64,000 nucleotides of DNA. Origin: Roseibium sp. HPY-6. Its GTDB lineage: Bacteria; Pseudomonadota; Alphaproteobacteria; Rhizobiales; Stappiaceae. Numbering within the stretch: position 1 is the first letter of the stretch; each line of letters starts with the position of its first letter. Positions 46,406 to 55,701 of the stretch are shown here, piece by piece. A program made the position numbers and the translations under genes. The stretch covers positions 2,587,793 to 2,651,792 of the forward strand of contig NZ_JBEWCD010000002.1 in NCBI RefSeq assembly GCF_040530035.1, in the 5' to 3' direction. The notes beneath the pieces are model-generated. The model was given only the letters and a program-made list of their open reading frames with translations. It was not told where the DNA came from and ran no database searches.

Positions 46406-47344
46406 TCATTCGGTCGGCACTGTCTCGACAATCGGCAGCAGCATCGTTTCATTCAGGATCGCGCTTGGGTCGTGAATCTGGGGGACCTGCTGGCAATCTG
46501 CAGACGGTTCGCTGGTCTCTTCCTTGTGCTCCTTCAACGCAGCGCATATCGGAATCGCGGCCTGACGTGTTCCGCCAACAGCGATCGTCATGACGTCCTG
46601 CAAGGACCCGTCCGTTTCCTCGAGCGCAAGTGCAAGGTGTTTGGCGAAGAGCGAGATCGTCCGGTCAGCCGAATAGTTGGCCGTCTGGCCGGCACCTGCG
46701 GAAGAAACGAGCGCTTCCGGCCGGCCCTTGTGGTCGACGGAGTGCGTGTCCAGAAGATGCATGTTGACGGCATAGGAATTGTTTGTGTCCAGCATCAAAA
46801 TGACCTCAGCTGCCGGAATCGTATGGATCATCGCCGCAAAGGCAGGCGCGGATATCCAGGTTCCTTCACTGATCGCATCAGCCGCTGTCTCCGGCTGTTC
46901 GTTGGCCCAAAATTCCAGGATATAGCCGTTGACCTCTTCAGCCTGTTCCGTCTCAAGTTGGCCGAGGGGAAGGTTGGCGTAGATAATCAACCGGTCATTC
47001 GAACCGAGCCCGTTTGCAAGTTCGGTAACCTTCAGCTTCAACGCAGAGGCGCTGGCGCCTTCATTGATCAACAAATGAACCGCGTCGGGTTCCGCATCTA
47101 GGCGCGGGCTCAGGGCGCCGACAACTCTTTCCAGGCTGTTGTAGCAGACCTCAAGCGCTTGCGGATTCCACGGGGGGCAGTTGCCGATCCCAAGAATGTG
47201 GTTCCGCAGCCCCTGATCCTCCTGTGCGTGCGCTACATCACCCGGCAAAGAAGCGGATACAACGCCCGCGAGAAGGGCGGCAGAAATCACTCTGCCGCAC
47301 AGCCTGACGTGCCATGCCAATATCCAACTGGTAATGCCGGTCAT
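46406..47344 (-). CDS. Secreted caspase-fold-like protein lacking the catalytic dyad
   Basis: 312 residues with a signal peptide (about 1-41, ending VAHAQ). The core follows the order of a bacterial peptidase C14/caspase domain. LGSNDRLIIYANLPLG (near 113-128) stands where active enzymes have D-x-L-L-F-Y-Y-S-G-H-G. AAEVILMLDTNNSY (near 178-191) stands where they have D-A/S-C-x-S-G. LVSSAGAGQTANYSADRTIS then matches the segment before the final FT-x-x-L helix. Both His and Cys are replaced, so proteolysis is unlikely. GGGGAGA precedes the ATG. The fold assignment is my inference from pattern, not from a search. Confidence 0.6.
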   Translation of the reverse strand: MTGITSWILAWHVRLCGRVISAALLAGVVSASLPGDVAHAQEDQGLRNHILGIGNCPPWNPQALEVCYNSLERVVGALSPRLDAEPDAVHLLINEGASASALKLKVTELANGLGSNDRLIIYANLPLGQLETEQAEEVNGYILEFWANEQPETAADAISEGTWISAPAFAAMIHTIPAAEVILMLDTNNSYAVNMHLLDTHSVDHKGRPEALVSSAGAGQTANYSADRTISLFAKHLALALEETDGSLQDVMTIAVGGTRQAAIPICAALKEHKEETSEPSADCQQVPQIHDPSAILNETMLLPIVETVPTE

Positions 47345-47560
47345 TGCGTCTCCCCAGAACCCAAAAAATGGATCCCGATAATTATAGCGCCAGCCTGTGA
47401 AAACAGTGCAAAAGCAATATTGGAATTCAATAGAACTCCGTCGTGCTTTGTTAATCAACTTTATTTTGGTTCAAAGATTAATCGAAAGGCCGCAAGCGCT
47501 GATTACAAGCTGGAAAGCAGCGGCAATCGTGATTTCGAAGCGCATTCGATTGAATTTCAA

Positions 47561-48085
47561 TCAGTTACTCAATTGTTTGAGCTTTTCTATTATGTGAACG
47601 GTGTCGTCGGTCAGCGTGCCTGTGTCTGCGTTCCCCACGGCCGTAACCATCTGGATGAGGTCGGGCAGCGTATCTCGCCCGCCAAGGTGAACAGTTCGCT
47701 TGATCAGTCGTCTGATCATGTCATCCGGGTTGGTGCTCTGATTGGCGAGCCATTTGGCAAACAGATACAAATCTTCAGCAGCTTCACCCGACATCTCAAA
47801 CACTGTCTGCAGCTGTTCGAGAATGACGGTCTGTTCGGCTCTCGAAATCCCGCCATCTGTTTCCGCAGTCAGAACCAGCAGTGCCGCCGCAGTAACACGG
47901 GGGTCATCGACACCTTCGCTTGGATGCTGGTTGGCGCGCGTGTGAAATCCGAAACGGCGTGCAGCTGCTTTAACATCGTGCGTTGCATCGAGCACCACGC
48001 GTGTCGTATCTGCGGCCTGACGAGCGCGGTAAAGCCAGTAAGCAGCGCCAGCGGCGAGCGCAAGAAGTGCGAGCAGAATGTGCAA
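47561..48085 (-). CDS. TerB-like membrane-anchored protein
   Basis: A 174-residue protein with an N-terminal hydrophobic anchor (HILLALLALAAGAAYWLYRARQ). A helical domain follows with AALLVLTAETDGGISRAEQTVILEQLQTVF, which resembles TerB/DjlA-type domains: an acidic D-G-x-I-S-x-x-E motif and a second SGEAAEDLYLFAKWLAN helix. It may bind metal at the inner membrane. Translation starts at TTG with AAGGAG seven bases upstream. It is 216 nt upstream of the caspase-like gene on the same strand. An AT-rich inverted repeat (47548-47562) overlaps its stop. Confidence 0.68.
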   Translation of the reverse strand: MHILLALLALAAGAAYWLYRARQAADTTRVVLDATHDVKAAARRFGFHTRANQHPSEGVDDPRVTAAALLVLTAETDGGISRAEQTVILEQLQTVFEMSGEAAEDLYLFAKWLANQSTNPDDMIRRLIKRTVHLGGRDTLPDLIQMVTAVGNADTGTLTDDTVHIIEKLKQLSN

Positions 48086-48151
48086 GGGGAGTCTCCTTCA
48101 ATCTCTGCTCGCATCCTTAGCGTAATTTTTGCTAACGAGTTGTGACAAAAA

Positions 48152-50338
48152 CTACAAAACCGCTTCAGCTTGACGGGCTCTCTGGTGCACAAGCCGGCTA
48201 ACGACGTTTTCGATGATCTTGTGCCCGGCATCCTGGTCAAGGGACATGATCGATTCAGGGTGGAACTGCACGGCGGCGATGGCCTCGTTTTCGTGTTCGA
48301 TCGCCATCACAACGCCGTCTTCCGTTTCGGCTGTCACCCGGATATCGCTCGGCAGGGTCGACCGTTTTGCAAACAGCGAATGATAGCGCCCGACGATCAC
48401 CGGCGCGTTCAAACCGTCAAACAGAAGCGAATTTCCGGACAAACTGATCGGCGAAGGTTTGCCGTGCATCGGAACTTCAAGCTGGCCGAGTGTTGCCCCG
48501 AAGTATTCCGAAAGGGCCTGGAGGCCGAGGCAGACGCCGAAGATCGGCAATTCACGCGCACGGGCCCGGCCGATCGTTGCGGCACAGTCGAAGTCCTTCG
48601 GGTTTCCCGGACCGGGAGAAAGCACAACCAGATCCGGACTGACATCGTGAAATACGTGATCAGCGACGGGCGTCCGATAGGTCACGACGTCAGCGCCGGT
48701 CTGCCGGAAATAGTTGGCAAGTGTGTGGACGAAACTGTCTTCGTGATCGATCAGCAGGATCTTTAGTCCGGCTCCAGGCTTGCTGCTTTCCTGCTTTTCA
48801 TAGGATTTTGTCGCAAGGCCAGCCTCGCGCACGGCAGCGCGCATGGCTTCGGCCTTCAGCTCCGTTTCCGCTTCCTCATCTTCCGGAACGCTATCGTAAA
48901 GCAGTGTTGCGCCGGCACGGATCTGCGCCGTGCCATCCTTGATCCGAACCGTCCGCAATGTCAGGCCGGTGTTCATGTCACCGTTGAACAGGACAGCGCC
49001 GATTGCGCCGCCATACCAGGCGCGTGGCGACTTCTCGTGGTCTTCGATGAACTGCATCGCCCACCGTTTCGGCGCGCCGGTCACGGTGACTGCCCAGGTA
49101 TGGGAGAGGAAAGCATCGAGCGCGTCCATATCCGGCCGCAGGATACCTTCTATATGGTCCACCGTGTGGATCAGGCGGGAATACATTTCGATCTGGCGAC
49201 GTCCGATAACCTTGACCGAGCCCGGAACGCAGACCCGGCTCTTGTCGTTCCGATCGACATCGGAACACATCGTCAACTCTGCTTCATCCTTGGCGGAGTT
49301 TAGGAGCTTGCGGATCTGGGCCTCGTCTTCAATGGCGTTTTTACCGCGCCGGATTGTTCCCGAAATCGGACACGTTTCCACACGCCGGCCACCGGTGACG
49401 CGGACATACATTTCCGGTGACGCACCGACGAGATACTCGGCATTGCCCAGATTGAAGAAGAAGGAATAAGGAGAGGGGTTTATCTGAGCAAGTCGCCTGG
49501 AAACGGCGGAGGGAGGATTGGCGCAAGGCTCGTAAAAGGTCTGCCCCGGAACAGTCTCGAAAAGATCGCCGCGCCGGAAGTAGTCTTTCGCCTTTTCAAC
49601 CAGCTTGGCGTATTCGCCCGGTTCATGGTCGCCGCGGCCAGGGTCCCTGTTTGCTGGCGTATAGGGCCTGGATTGTCCGGTCCGCTCCAGTCCCTTGGTG
49701 GTGCGCCCATTCACTGAAAAGTCGTATTCCAGCACATAGGCACGCTTGCCGTGGTGGTCGACGATCAGGATCTCGTCCGGGAAGAACAGGATTACGTCTC
49801 GTTGATCGTCCGGCCGTTCCAGCTTCAGGTCGATCGGCTCGAATTGAAACGCCACGTCATATCCGAAGGTGCCATAGAGACCGAGCTGGTCATCATCGCA
49901 GGAAAACAGATCCTTGAGCGCGCGTACGATGGAGAACGTGGATGGTTGACGGGAACGTTCTTCTTCGTTGAAGAGACGGTCGGGTTTCTTGACGGTCAGT
50001 ACGATCGTGTCGTCGCTTGCACTGAAGGTGTCGATGACATCAAGCGGCTTCAAGGCATCCGCGACGGCCGGAACCAGCACTTTGCCGCGCTCGTTAAGCG
50101 CCCGGATTTCAACCTTGCGATCCGCAGCTTCAAGGACGAGCGGCGGATTGACCAATGCCATGTCCCAGCGGGTATAGCGCCCCGGATATTCGTAAGACGA
50201 AGACAGAACGGCGCCAAGCTCGTTGTCCAATCGGTCGATCCACTCGGAAGTACCCGTATCGTAGTCGGAGGGGCGCGACGTCCGCAGGATCGTGATCCCG
50301 CCCGGTGTTTCGTAACTCTGATCTGCCAGCGGCGGCAT
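48152..50338 (-). CDS. trpE(G): Anthranilate synthase, fused TrpE-TrpG
   Basis: About 728 residues: chorismate-binding component I (TrpE) followed by the glutamine amidotransferase component II (TrpG). In Trp[13 protein letters not shown] near the N-terminus, [23 protein letters not shown] and the later [15 protein letters not shown] mark the active site. In Trp[11 protein letters not shown], the nucleophile Cys in [16 protein letters not shown] and the [11 protein letters not shown]is/Glu complete a triad. This fusion is characteristic of rhizobia and relatives. An ATG at 50368 is in frame but preceded by CTCCC; ATG 50338 has GGAAAG, so it is preferred. Expression is controlled by the upstream trp attenuator. 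Confidence 0.95.
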   Translation of the reverse strand: MPPLADQSYETPGGITILRTSRPSDYDTGTSEWIDRLDNELGAVLSSSYEYPGRYTRWDMALVNPPLVLEAADRKVEIRALNERGKVLVPAVADALKPLDVIDTFSASDDTIVLTVKKPDRLFNEEERSRQPSTFSIVRALKDLFSCDDDQLGLYGTFGYDVAFQFEPIDLKLERPDDQRDVILFFPDEILIVDHHGKRAYVLEYDFSVNGRTTKGLERTGQSRPYTPANRDPGRGDHEPGEYAKLVEKAKDYFRRGDLFETVPGQTFYEPCANPPSAVSRRLAQINPSPYSFFFNLGNAEYLVGASPEMYVRVTGGRRVETCPISGTIRRGKNAIEDEAQIRKLLNSAKDEAELTMCSDVDRNDKSRVCVPGSVKVIGRRQIEMYSRLIHTVDHIEGILRPDMDALDAFLSHTWAVTVTGAPKRWAMQFIEDHEKSPRAWYGGAIGAVLFNGDMNTGLTLRTVRIKDGTAQIRAGATLLYDSVPEDEEAETELKAEAMRAAVREAGLATKSYEKQESSKPGAGLKILLIDHEDSFVHTLANYFRQTGADVVTYRTPVADHVFHDVSPDLVVLSPGPGNPKDFDCAATIGRARARELPIFGVCLGLQALSEYFGATLGQLEVPMHGKPSPISLSGNSLLFDGLNAPVIVGRYHSLFAKRSTLPSDIRVTAETEDGVVMAIEHENEAIAAVQFHPESIMSLDQDAGHKIIENVVSRLVHQRARQAEAVL

Positions 50339-50386
50339 GGTCTTTCCGTTCCCGTATCTGATGGCCATTTGGGAGATTGGCGGCCT

Positions 50387-50428
50387 TTTAAAACACCAAG
50401 GCCGCCAGCGGTATCCCGCGGCGGCCTT
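50387..50428 (-). terminator. trp attenuator terminator hairpin
   Basis: On the minus strand AAGGCCGCC (complement of 50420-50428) and CGG pair with CCG and GGCGGCCTT (complement of 50398-50406), followed by GGTGTTTTAAAA. A competing copy of the upstream arm partner, AGGCGGCCT (50469-50477), overlaps the leader stop codon. It can pair with AGGCCGCC of the terminator to form the antiterminator. A third GGCCGCC follows the T-tract. This is the classical attenuation layout for tryptophan. Confidence 0.9.
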
Positions 50429-50475
50429 TGGTGAGTTTCTTCGATCCTTTCAAAGCATGACTGATCGCAGGCCGC

Positions 50476-50523
50476 CTATTTCGCGCCGCGCCACCACCAT
50501 ACTGAAGTCAGGATCGTTCTCAT
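50476..50523 (-). CDS. trpL: trp leader peptide, 15 aa with three consecutive Trp
   Basis: The reading is MRTILTSVWWWRGAK then TAG. The three tandem TGG codons lie at 50491-50499 (read on the minus strand). Stalling there when charged tRNA-Trp is scarce would expose the antiterminator arm at the leader stop codon. No Shine-Dalgarno sequence precedes the ATG, and the promoter spacing puts the first transcribed base at or within two bases of the A of ATG, so it is probably a leaderless message. Confidence 0.92.
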   Translation of the reverse strand: MRTILTSVWWWRGAK

Positions 50524-50530
50524 GCCACGA

Positions 50531-50559
50531 CGCATACCGGAAGTGGCTTTCAATGGCAA
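50531..50559 (-). promoter_or_regulatory. Promoter of trpL-trpE(G)
   Basis: Minus strand: TTGCCA (complement of 50554-50559), 17-bp spacer, TATGCG (complement of 50531-50536). Transcription is expected to begin near 50523-50525, coinciding with the trpL start codon. Confidence 0.65.
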
Positions 50560-50746
50560 CGGTCTATTGTGTGACGGACCTGAATTGCCGCTTTTTTGTC
50601 CAATTCGTGCAAGCACCTGCTCATATTTTTCCGTCAGTCTTGACCCGCAATTCAAGATACTGTTTTGCAGTGCGTCAACAAACGCGAGCCCGGCGTGATT
50701 CCGGTGCTTGTGATCAGGACGCATCCGGAAGAGCAATGAGGGGCAC

Positions 50747-52147
50747 ATGGAGCATTACGATCTTATCGTGATCGGCAGCGGGCCGGCGGGGCGGCGCGCA
50801 GCGATCCAGGCAGCGAAATTCGGTCGGGATGTTCTGGTCGTCGAGCGGGGCCGCAGGGTCGGTGGCGTGTCCGTCCACACCGGTACGATTCCCTCCAAAA
50901 CGTTGCGCGAGACAGTCCTCAATCTAACGGGTTGGCGTGAGCGCGGGTTTTACGGCAGCTCCTATCGTGTGAAGCAGGATCTCACGGCGGCCGATCTCAG
51001 GGCACGCTTGCATATAACGCTCAATCACGAGGTTGACGTCCTTGAGCACCAGTTCTCCCGCAACAAGGTGGACACCGTTCGAGGTGAGGCGCGTTTTGTA
51101 GACGCGCATGTCGTCGAAGTGGAGGGCGAAGCTGGTGAAATTCTGAAATACAAGGCAGACAAGTACATCATTGCTGTCGGCACGAAACCCTTTCGCCCCG
51201 AATATGTCCCGTTCGACGGACAGTATGTTCTGGACAGCGATGAGATACTGGAGCTAAGCGAAATCCCGCGCTCGATCGCCGTTATCGGTGCAGGTGTGAT
51301 CGGCGTTGAGTACGCCTCCATCTTTTCCGCGCTTGACGTGCACGTGACGCTCGTGGAACCGCGTGAGACGATGCTCGATTTTCTCGACAAGGAACTTGTC
51401 GCTGACTTCACGCACCAGCTTCGCGACCGAGGCATTGCCCTGCGTTTTGGGGCCAAGGTCGAAAAAATTGAAAAACACGGTCCTGCGGACTGCGAAATCA
51501 CGCTGGAGGGAGGGCGTTGTGTTCGCACCAATGTCATTCTTTTTGCGGCAGGCCGCATGGGTGCGACACCTAGGCTTAATCTGGACAATTGCGGCCTATC
51601 GGTGGACCACAGGGGCCGATTGAAAGTCGACCCGGTTACGTTTCAGACCGAGGTTCCGCATATTTTCGCCTCAGGCGACGTCATCGGCTTCCCCAGCCTT
51701 GCGTCCACCTCCATGGAGCAGGGCCGTATCGCGGCCTGTCACGCACTTGGTGAAACGGCCTATGACCCGCCGGACTACTTTCCCTATGGAATTTATGCTG
51801 TTCCGGAAATCTCGACAGTCGGCATGACCGAAGAGGAGATCAAGGAACGCGGCATCCCGTATGAATGCGGCGTTGCGCGCTTTCGGGAAACCTCTCGTGG
51901 CCACATCATGGGTCTCGATACCGGAATGCTGAAGATGATTTTTTCGCTCAAGACGCGGCGCCTTCTGGGGTGTCATATCGTGGGTGAAGGGGCGACGGAG
52001 CTTGTCCACATCGGACAGGCGGTGCTCAATCTGAGGGGGACTCTGGAGTATTTCGTCGAAAACACCTTCAATTACCCGACGCTTGCCGAAGCTTACAAGA
52101 TCGCGGCGCTCGATGCGTGGAACCGGATGCCACCGTTGCCGGAGTAG
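50747..52147 (+). CDS. sthA: Soluble (Si-specific) NAD(P)+ transhydrogenase
   Basis: A 466-residue FAD flavoprotein of the class I disulfide oxidoreductase fold. The N-terminal FAD motif is DLIVIGSGPAGRRAAIQAAKFG. The place of the redox disulfide in lipoamide dehydrogenase reads VHTGTIPSKTLRE with no cysteines, the mark of SthA. The NAD-binding motif is VIGAGVIGVEYASIF, the second FAD motif HIFASGDVIGFPSLAS, and the dimerisation domain follows. It interconverts NADPH and NADH in the cytoplasm. GAGGGGCAC precedes the ATG. It stands divergent from trpL. Confidence 0.93.
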   Translation: MEHYDLIVIGSGPAGRRAAIQAAKFGRDVLVVERGRRVGGVSVHTGTIPSKTLRETVLNLTGWRERGFYGSSYRVKQDLTAADLRARLHITLNHEVDVLEHQFSRNKVDTVRGEARFVDAHVVEVEGEAGEILKYKADKYIIAVGTKPFRPEYVPFDGQYVLDSDEILELSEIPRSIAVIGAGVIGVEYASIFSALDVHVTLVEPRETMLDFLDKELVADFTHQLRDRGIALRFGAKVEKIEKHGPADCEITLEGGRCVRTNVILFAAGRMGATPRLNLDNCGLSVDHRGRLKVDPVTFQTEVPHIFASGDVIGFPSLASTSMEQGRIAACHALGETAYDPPDYFPYGIYAVPEISTVGMTEEEIKERGIPYECGVARFRETSRGHIMGLDTGMLKMIFSLKTRRLLGCHIVGEGATELVHIGQAVLNLRGTLEYFVENTFNYPTLAEAYKIAALDAWNRMPPLPE

Positions 52148-52202
52148 TATGGCGTAAATCGCTGACTGCCTTTGCTTTTCGCGTACTTGGTAACGGATCG
52201 GT

Positions 52203-52218
52203 ATAGCGTATACGCTAT
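52203..52218. promoter_or_regulatory. Perfect palindrome upstream of the 8-oxoguanine deaminase gene
   Basis: ATAGCGTATACGCTAT, 16 bp, 43 bp before the start codon. The GTATAC core is common in GntR/FCD-family operators. No regulator gene is adjacent, so any binding protein would be encoded elsewhere. Confidence 0.6.
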
Positions 52219-52261
52219 CACTTCACGTCATGTCTGATTCTAACGACCGTGAAAGCGACAG

Positions 52262-53683
52262 ATGCCACGCACACTTCTTTTGAAAAACGCGGACATTCTT
52301 GTCACGATGGACGAGGAACGCCGTGAGGTCAGGAAGGGCGGGCTCTACGCCGAAGACGGCTTTATCAAACAGGTCGGCCCCTCCGACGACCTGCCGGTTG
52401 ACGCGGAGACGGTGATCGACGCAACCGGACAGATCGTGCTGCCCGGCTTGGTGAACACACATCATCACCTCAATCAGACACTGACGCGAAACCTGCCTGC
52501 TGCGCAAAACAACAACCTCTTTCCCTGGCTGCAGGCGCATTACCGGATTTGGGCCAGGACCCATCCGGAGGCATCACGCGCCAGCGCGTTGATTGGGCTT
52601 GCTGAGCTTGCGCTTTCGGGCTGCACCACCGTGTTCGACCATTCCTATCTCTTCCAGAGCGGAAACAAGGTCGACTATCTGATCGAGGCGGCCCGCGACC
52701 TCGGCGTTCGTTTCCACGCCAGCCGTGGTTCGATGTCACTCGGCGAAAGCAAGGGCGGTTTGCCGCCCGACGAGTGCGTCGAGGATGAAAAAGACATTCT
52801 CGATGACACCATTCGCGTGATCGACCGCTATCATGATGCAGGCGACGGCGCCATGACGCGGATCGTCGTGGCACCGTGCTCTCCGTTCTCGGTATCAGAA
52901 GATCTGTTGCGCGAGAGCGCTCTCCTAGCGCGTGACAAGGGCGTCATGCTGCACACGCATCTGTGCGAAACACTGGACGAAGAACACTACACGCAGAAGC
53001 GTTTCAAGAAACGCCCGGTGGAGTGGATGGCGGATCTCGACTGGGTTGGTGAGGATGTCTGGTTTGCGCACGCAATCCACGTCAATGACGGTGAAATACA
53101 GCTCTTTGCCAATACGGGCTGTGGCGCAGCCCATTGTCCGTGTTCGAACATGCGCCTCGCATCCGGTATCGCTCCGGTGAAGAAATACATGGCGGCGGGC
53201 GTGAAGGTCGGGTTGGGCGTGGACGGGTCGGCCAGCAATGACGGATCGAACATGCTGTCTGAAGTTCGTCAGGCAATGCTTCTTGCACGGCTCAATCTGG
53301 GTTTGCTCCCGATGGAAGACACAGACGGAACGCCAAGGCTGCCACCGTCGCATCCTTCACGGGCTGGAGAGTGGATGACTGCCCGTGAGGCCTTGGAACT
53401 GGCCACTCTTGGCGGTGCATCGGTTTTGGGCCGAAGCGACATAGGTTCTTTGGAAACAGGAAAATGCGCCGATTTCTTCACGCTTGATCTGAACACGCTT
53501 CAGTTTGCCGGCGGGCTTCACGACCCTGTCGCGGCTGTTGTGTTTTGCAGCCCGCAAGCTTCCAGAACAACCGTCGTCAACGGCAAGGTTCTTGTATCAG
53601 ATGGTCAGATAGTGACCCTGGATATCGACAGGGTCATCGAGGATCACAATCGCATGAGCCTGGAACTGGCATCCGGTCGCTGA
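52262..53683 (+). CDS. 8-Oxoguanine deaminase (amidohydrolase family)
   Basis: A 473-residue cytosine-deaminase-like amidohydrolase. The metal motif HxH is in PGLVNTHHHLNQTLTRNLPAAQNNNLFPWL, a sequence typical of the Pa0142-type 8-oxoguanine deaminases. Later ligands are LHTHLCETLDEE (His, catalytic Glu), WFAHAIHVNDGE (His) and VGLGVDGSASNDGSNM (Asp). It converts 8-oxoguanine to urate, salvaging or removing oxidised purine; isocytosine is another substrate of the group. The gene is single, convergent with the FKBP-rhodanese gene. Confidence 0.87.
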   Translation: MPRTLLLKNADILVTMDEERREVRKGGLYAEDGFIKQVGPSDDLPVDAETVIDATGQIVLPGLVNTHHHLNQTLTRNLPAAQNNNLFPWLQAHYRIWARTHPEASRASALIGLAELALSGCTTVFDHSYLFQSGNKVDYLIEAARDLGVRFHASRGSMSLGESKGGLPPDECVEDEKDILDDTIRVIDRYHDAGDGAMTRIVVAPCSPFSVSEDLLRESALLARDKGVMLHTHLCETLDEEHYTQKRFKKRPVEWMADLDWVGEDVWFAHAIHVNDGEIQLFANTGCGAAHCPCSNMRLASGIAPVKKYMAAGVKVGLGVDGSASNDGSNMLSEVRQAMLLARLNLGLLPMEDTDGTPRLPPSHPSRAGEWMTAREALELATLGGASVLGRSDIGSLETGKCADFFTLDLNTLQFAGGLHDPVAAVVFCSPQASRTTVVNGKVLVSDGQIVTLDIDRVIEDHNRMSLELASGR

Positions 53684-53733
53684 TTCAAGCCGGTAGGCTG
53701 TACTTTCCTGCTACGTGATAAGGGCTTGCCGGG

Positions 53734-54498
53734 TCAGCAAAGCCAGCATTTCTCGGGCATCGTCGCCTCTGCGACGTTTCCGCCATCGGAAATCCAGCTC
53801 ACGATGCCGTCCTGAACATTGACGACGTTTGTAAAGCCCGCCTGGCCGGCAAGATATTCCGACAGAACCTGACTGCGGCGTCCCGTGCGGCAAATCAGGA
53901 CGATTTCGTCGGCAGGGCCTGAAATAAGCTGCTGCAACTTGGCGCCGAATTCCGGGTTCACGTTTCCGCTTTCGTCGAAAAAGGTGACGAGATGGCTTCC
54001 CGGCAGAACACCGGTTTCACGCCATTCGTCCGGGCGGCGAATATCAATGACGGTGGCACCCGCTGCGAGTTTTTCCTCCAATTCCTTGTTGCCGATATCG
54101 GAATACTTCTTGCCTTTCACATCAAGCAGCTCGATCTCGAACTTCAATGTCGCATTTGGCGGAATGACGCCGCCGGCACCTTGCGCGCCATAGGCCATCT
54201 CAGGGGGAATGATAAGTTCGCGCTTGCCACCGACCTGCATGCCTTCAACGCCCTTTTCCCACCCGGGAATGACCCGTCGTTCACCGAGCGTGAAGGAAAA
54301 CGGTGTTCCCCGGTCGAGGCTTGAGTCGAATTTCGTGCCGTCCATCAGCCATCCCGTGTAGTGAACGACGACGGTTTCGCCGACATTGGCCTCTTCTCCG
54401 GTTCCCTTTTCAATGTCCTTGATCTGCAGTTCTTCCTGCGCAGCTGCCGGGAGACACAAAAAGAACGCCATCAAAACAGTCGTCAGCCACTTAATCAT
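53734..54498 (-). CDS. Periplasmic FKBP-type prolyl isomerase fused to a rhodanese domain
   Basis: About 254 residues. The signal peptide is MIKWLTTVLMAFFLCLPAAAQ. An FKBP domain follows (about 30-130) with VVHYTGWLMDGTKFDSS, FTLGERRVIPGWEKGVEGM and PPEMAYGAQGAGGVIPPNATL, all active-site residues present. Then a rhodanese domain (about 140-245) has VIDIRRPDEWRETGVLPGS and the loop LICRTGRRS with nucleophile C203. The protein ends with CWLC. The ATG at 54498 is chosen because it opens the signal peptide. It may couple proline isomerisation with sulfur or thiol chemistry during periplasmic folding; that role is inferred. The FKBP-rhodanese order is uncommon. Confidence 0.88.
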   Translation of the reverse strand: MIKWLTTVLMAFFLCLPAAAQEELQIKDIEKGTGEEANVGETVVVHYTGWLMDGTKFDSSLDRGTPFSFTLGERRVIPGWEKGVEGMQVGGKRELIIPPEMAYGAQGAGGVIPPNATLKFEIELLDVKGKKYSDIGNKELEEKLAAGATVIDIRRPDEWRETGVLPGSHLVTFFDESGNVNPEFGAKLQQLISGPADEIVLICRTGRRSQVLSEYLAGQAGFTNVVNVQDGIVSWISDGGNVAEATMPEKCWLC

Positions 54499-54608
54499 CA
54501 CGCTTGTTCCATAGAATTTTGAGACTAGTTTCGGGAAAGGTCGGCTATCGACCGCTTGATTGCAAGTCACGGTGTCTTTACGAGCCATCACTTGAAAAGG
54601 ATCTGTCG

Positions 54609-55646
54609 ATGCTACGGCGTTTTTGTTTGGTTTTGGCGGGTGGAGCCGTTGTTCTCGGGGCCGATCTCATGTGGGCCAAACCATCATCGGCGGCAGATCT
54701 CGAGCTGGGACTTCCCATCGTCTGCAAGCTTGGGGAAGACTGTTTCGTTCAAAACTACGTAGATATCGATCCCGGCAACGAAGTCCAGACCGCCACCTGC
54801 TTCCGCGCCGGTTATGATGGCCATAAGGGCACGGATTTCCGGGTTCTGGACACCGGGGAAACAGCGGATGTCGTCGCATCAGCGCCAGGTATTGTGCGAG
54901 GGGTGCGAGACGAAATGCCGGACAGGCTTGTCGTTTCGGAACAGGACAGGCAGCGTGTCGCGGACAAGGAATGCGGCAACGGTGTTGTGATTGCGCACGC
55001 AGGTGGTTGGGAAACGCAATATTGCCATCTCCGCCAGGGTTCTGTTGCCGTTGCCGGGGGAGATCGGGTTGAACGTGGCCAGAAACTCGGTGAAGTCGGA
55101 TTTTCCGGGTTCGCAGCTTTCCCGCACGTACATCTGTCGGTTCGCAAGGACGGCAAAACCGTCGATCCGTTTCTCGGAAGTTCCGATCAGGCAGGGCCGC
55201 GTCTTGCGCGTTGCAACGAGGGAACAAGCGAAGCTCTATCTTATGACCGACCGCTCTGGCAGGGAGAAATTGAACCGATCCTCGCCGATGCGGAAGGCAC
55301 GATCATTCAGTCCGGTTTCGCGGACGGGCCGGTAAAATCGCTGGACCTTGAACAGGGGCTCGTTTCGCAGCCGGACAGCCGGTCAGCGGCACTCGTCTTT
55401 TTTGCAAGGCTGATTAACCTGCAAGAGGGCGACCGGGTCGCGCTCAAAGTTGATGGTCCGGAGGGTACTCTTGCGGAATCGGAAGGCAAACCACTCGATA
55501 GGCAGAAGGCGCAATGGGTTTCATTTGCGGGCCGCAAACTCAGGTCATCGGCCTGGCCGGACGGAGACTACACCGGCACCGTGAGCCTGGTGCGTAACGG
55601 CGAAATTATCCGTCAGAAAACCTCCCGGTTCACAATAGGTGGCTGA
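54609..55646 (+). CDS. M23-family (LytM) metallopeptidase-like exported protein
   Basis: 345 residues with a signal peptide (to about residue 28, SSAAD). The LytM/M23 domain (about 60-200) has HKGTDFRV, giving the first His and Asp zinc ligands, and AAFPHVHLSVRKDG with the final HxH. GWETQYCHLRQG lies between them. All catalytic residues appear present, so endopeptidase action on cell-wall crosslinks is plausible. The C-terminal part (about 200-345) is a beta-rich domain I do not recognise. Seven Cys suggest disulfides. AAAGGA lies 8 nt before the ATG. It is divergent from the FKBP gene. Confidence 0.85.
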   Translation: MLRRFCLVLAGGAVVLGADLMWAKPSSAADLELGLPIVCKLGEDCFVQNYVDIDPGNEVQTATCFRAGYDGHKGTDFRVLDTGETADVVASAPGIVRGVRDEMPDRLVVSEQDRQRVADKECGNGVVIAHAGGWETQYCHLRQGSVAVAGGDRVERGQKLGEVGFSGFAAFPHVHLSVRKDGKTVDPFLGSSDQAGPRLARCNEGTSEALSYDRPLWQGEIEPILADAEGTIIQSGFADGPVKSLDLEQGLVSQPDSRSAALVFFARLINLQEGDRVALKVDGPEGTLAESEGKPLDRQKAQWVSFAGRKLRSSAWPDGDYTGTVSLVRNGEIIRQKTSRFTIGG

Positions 55647-55701
55647 CAAGGCCTCTTAAGACATGTTCCGGGCCCTGGTATTTTGAGGTGCTGCAATCAG
55701 T

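Noticed and set aside
50747..52147. Dihydrolipoamide dehydrogenase
   Set aside because: The fold is the same, but the redox disulfide motif is replaced by VHTGTIPSK, which identifies soluble transhydrogenase.
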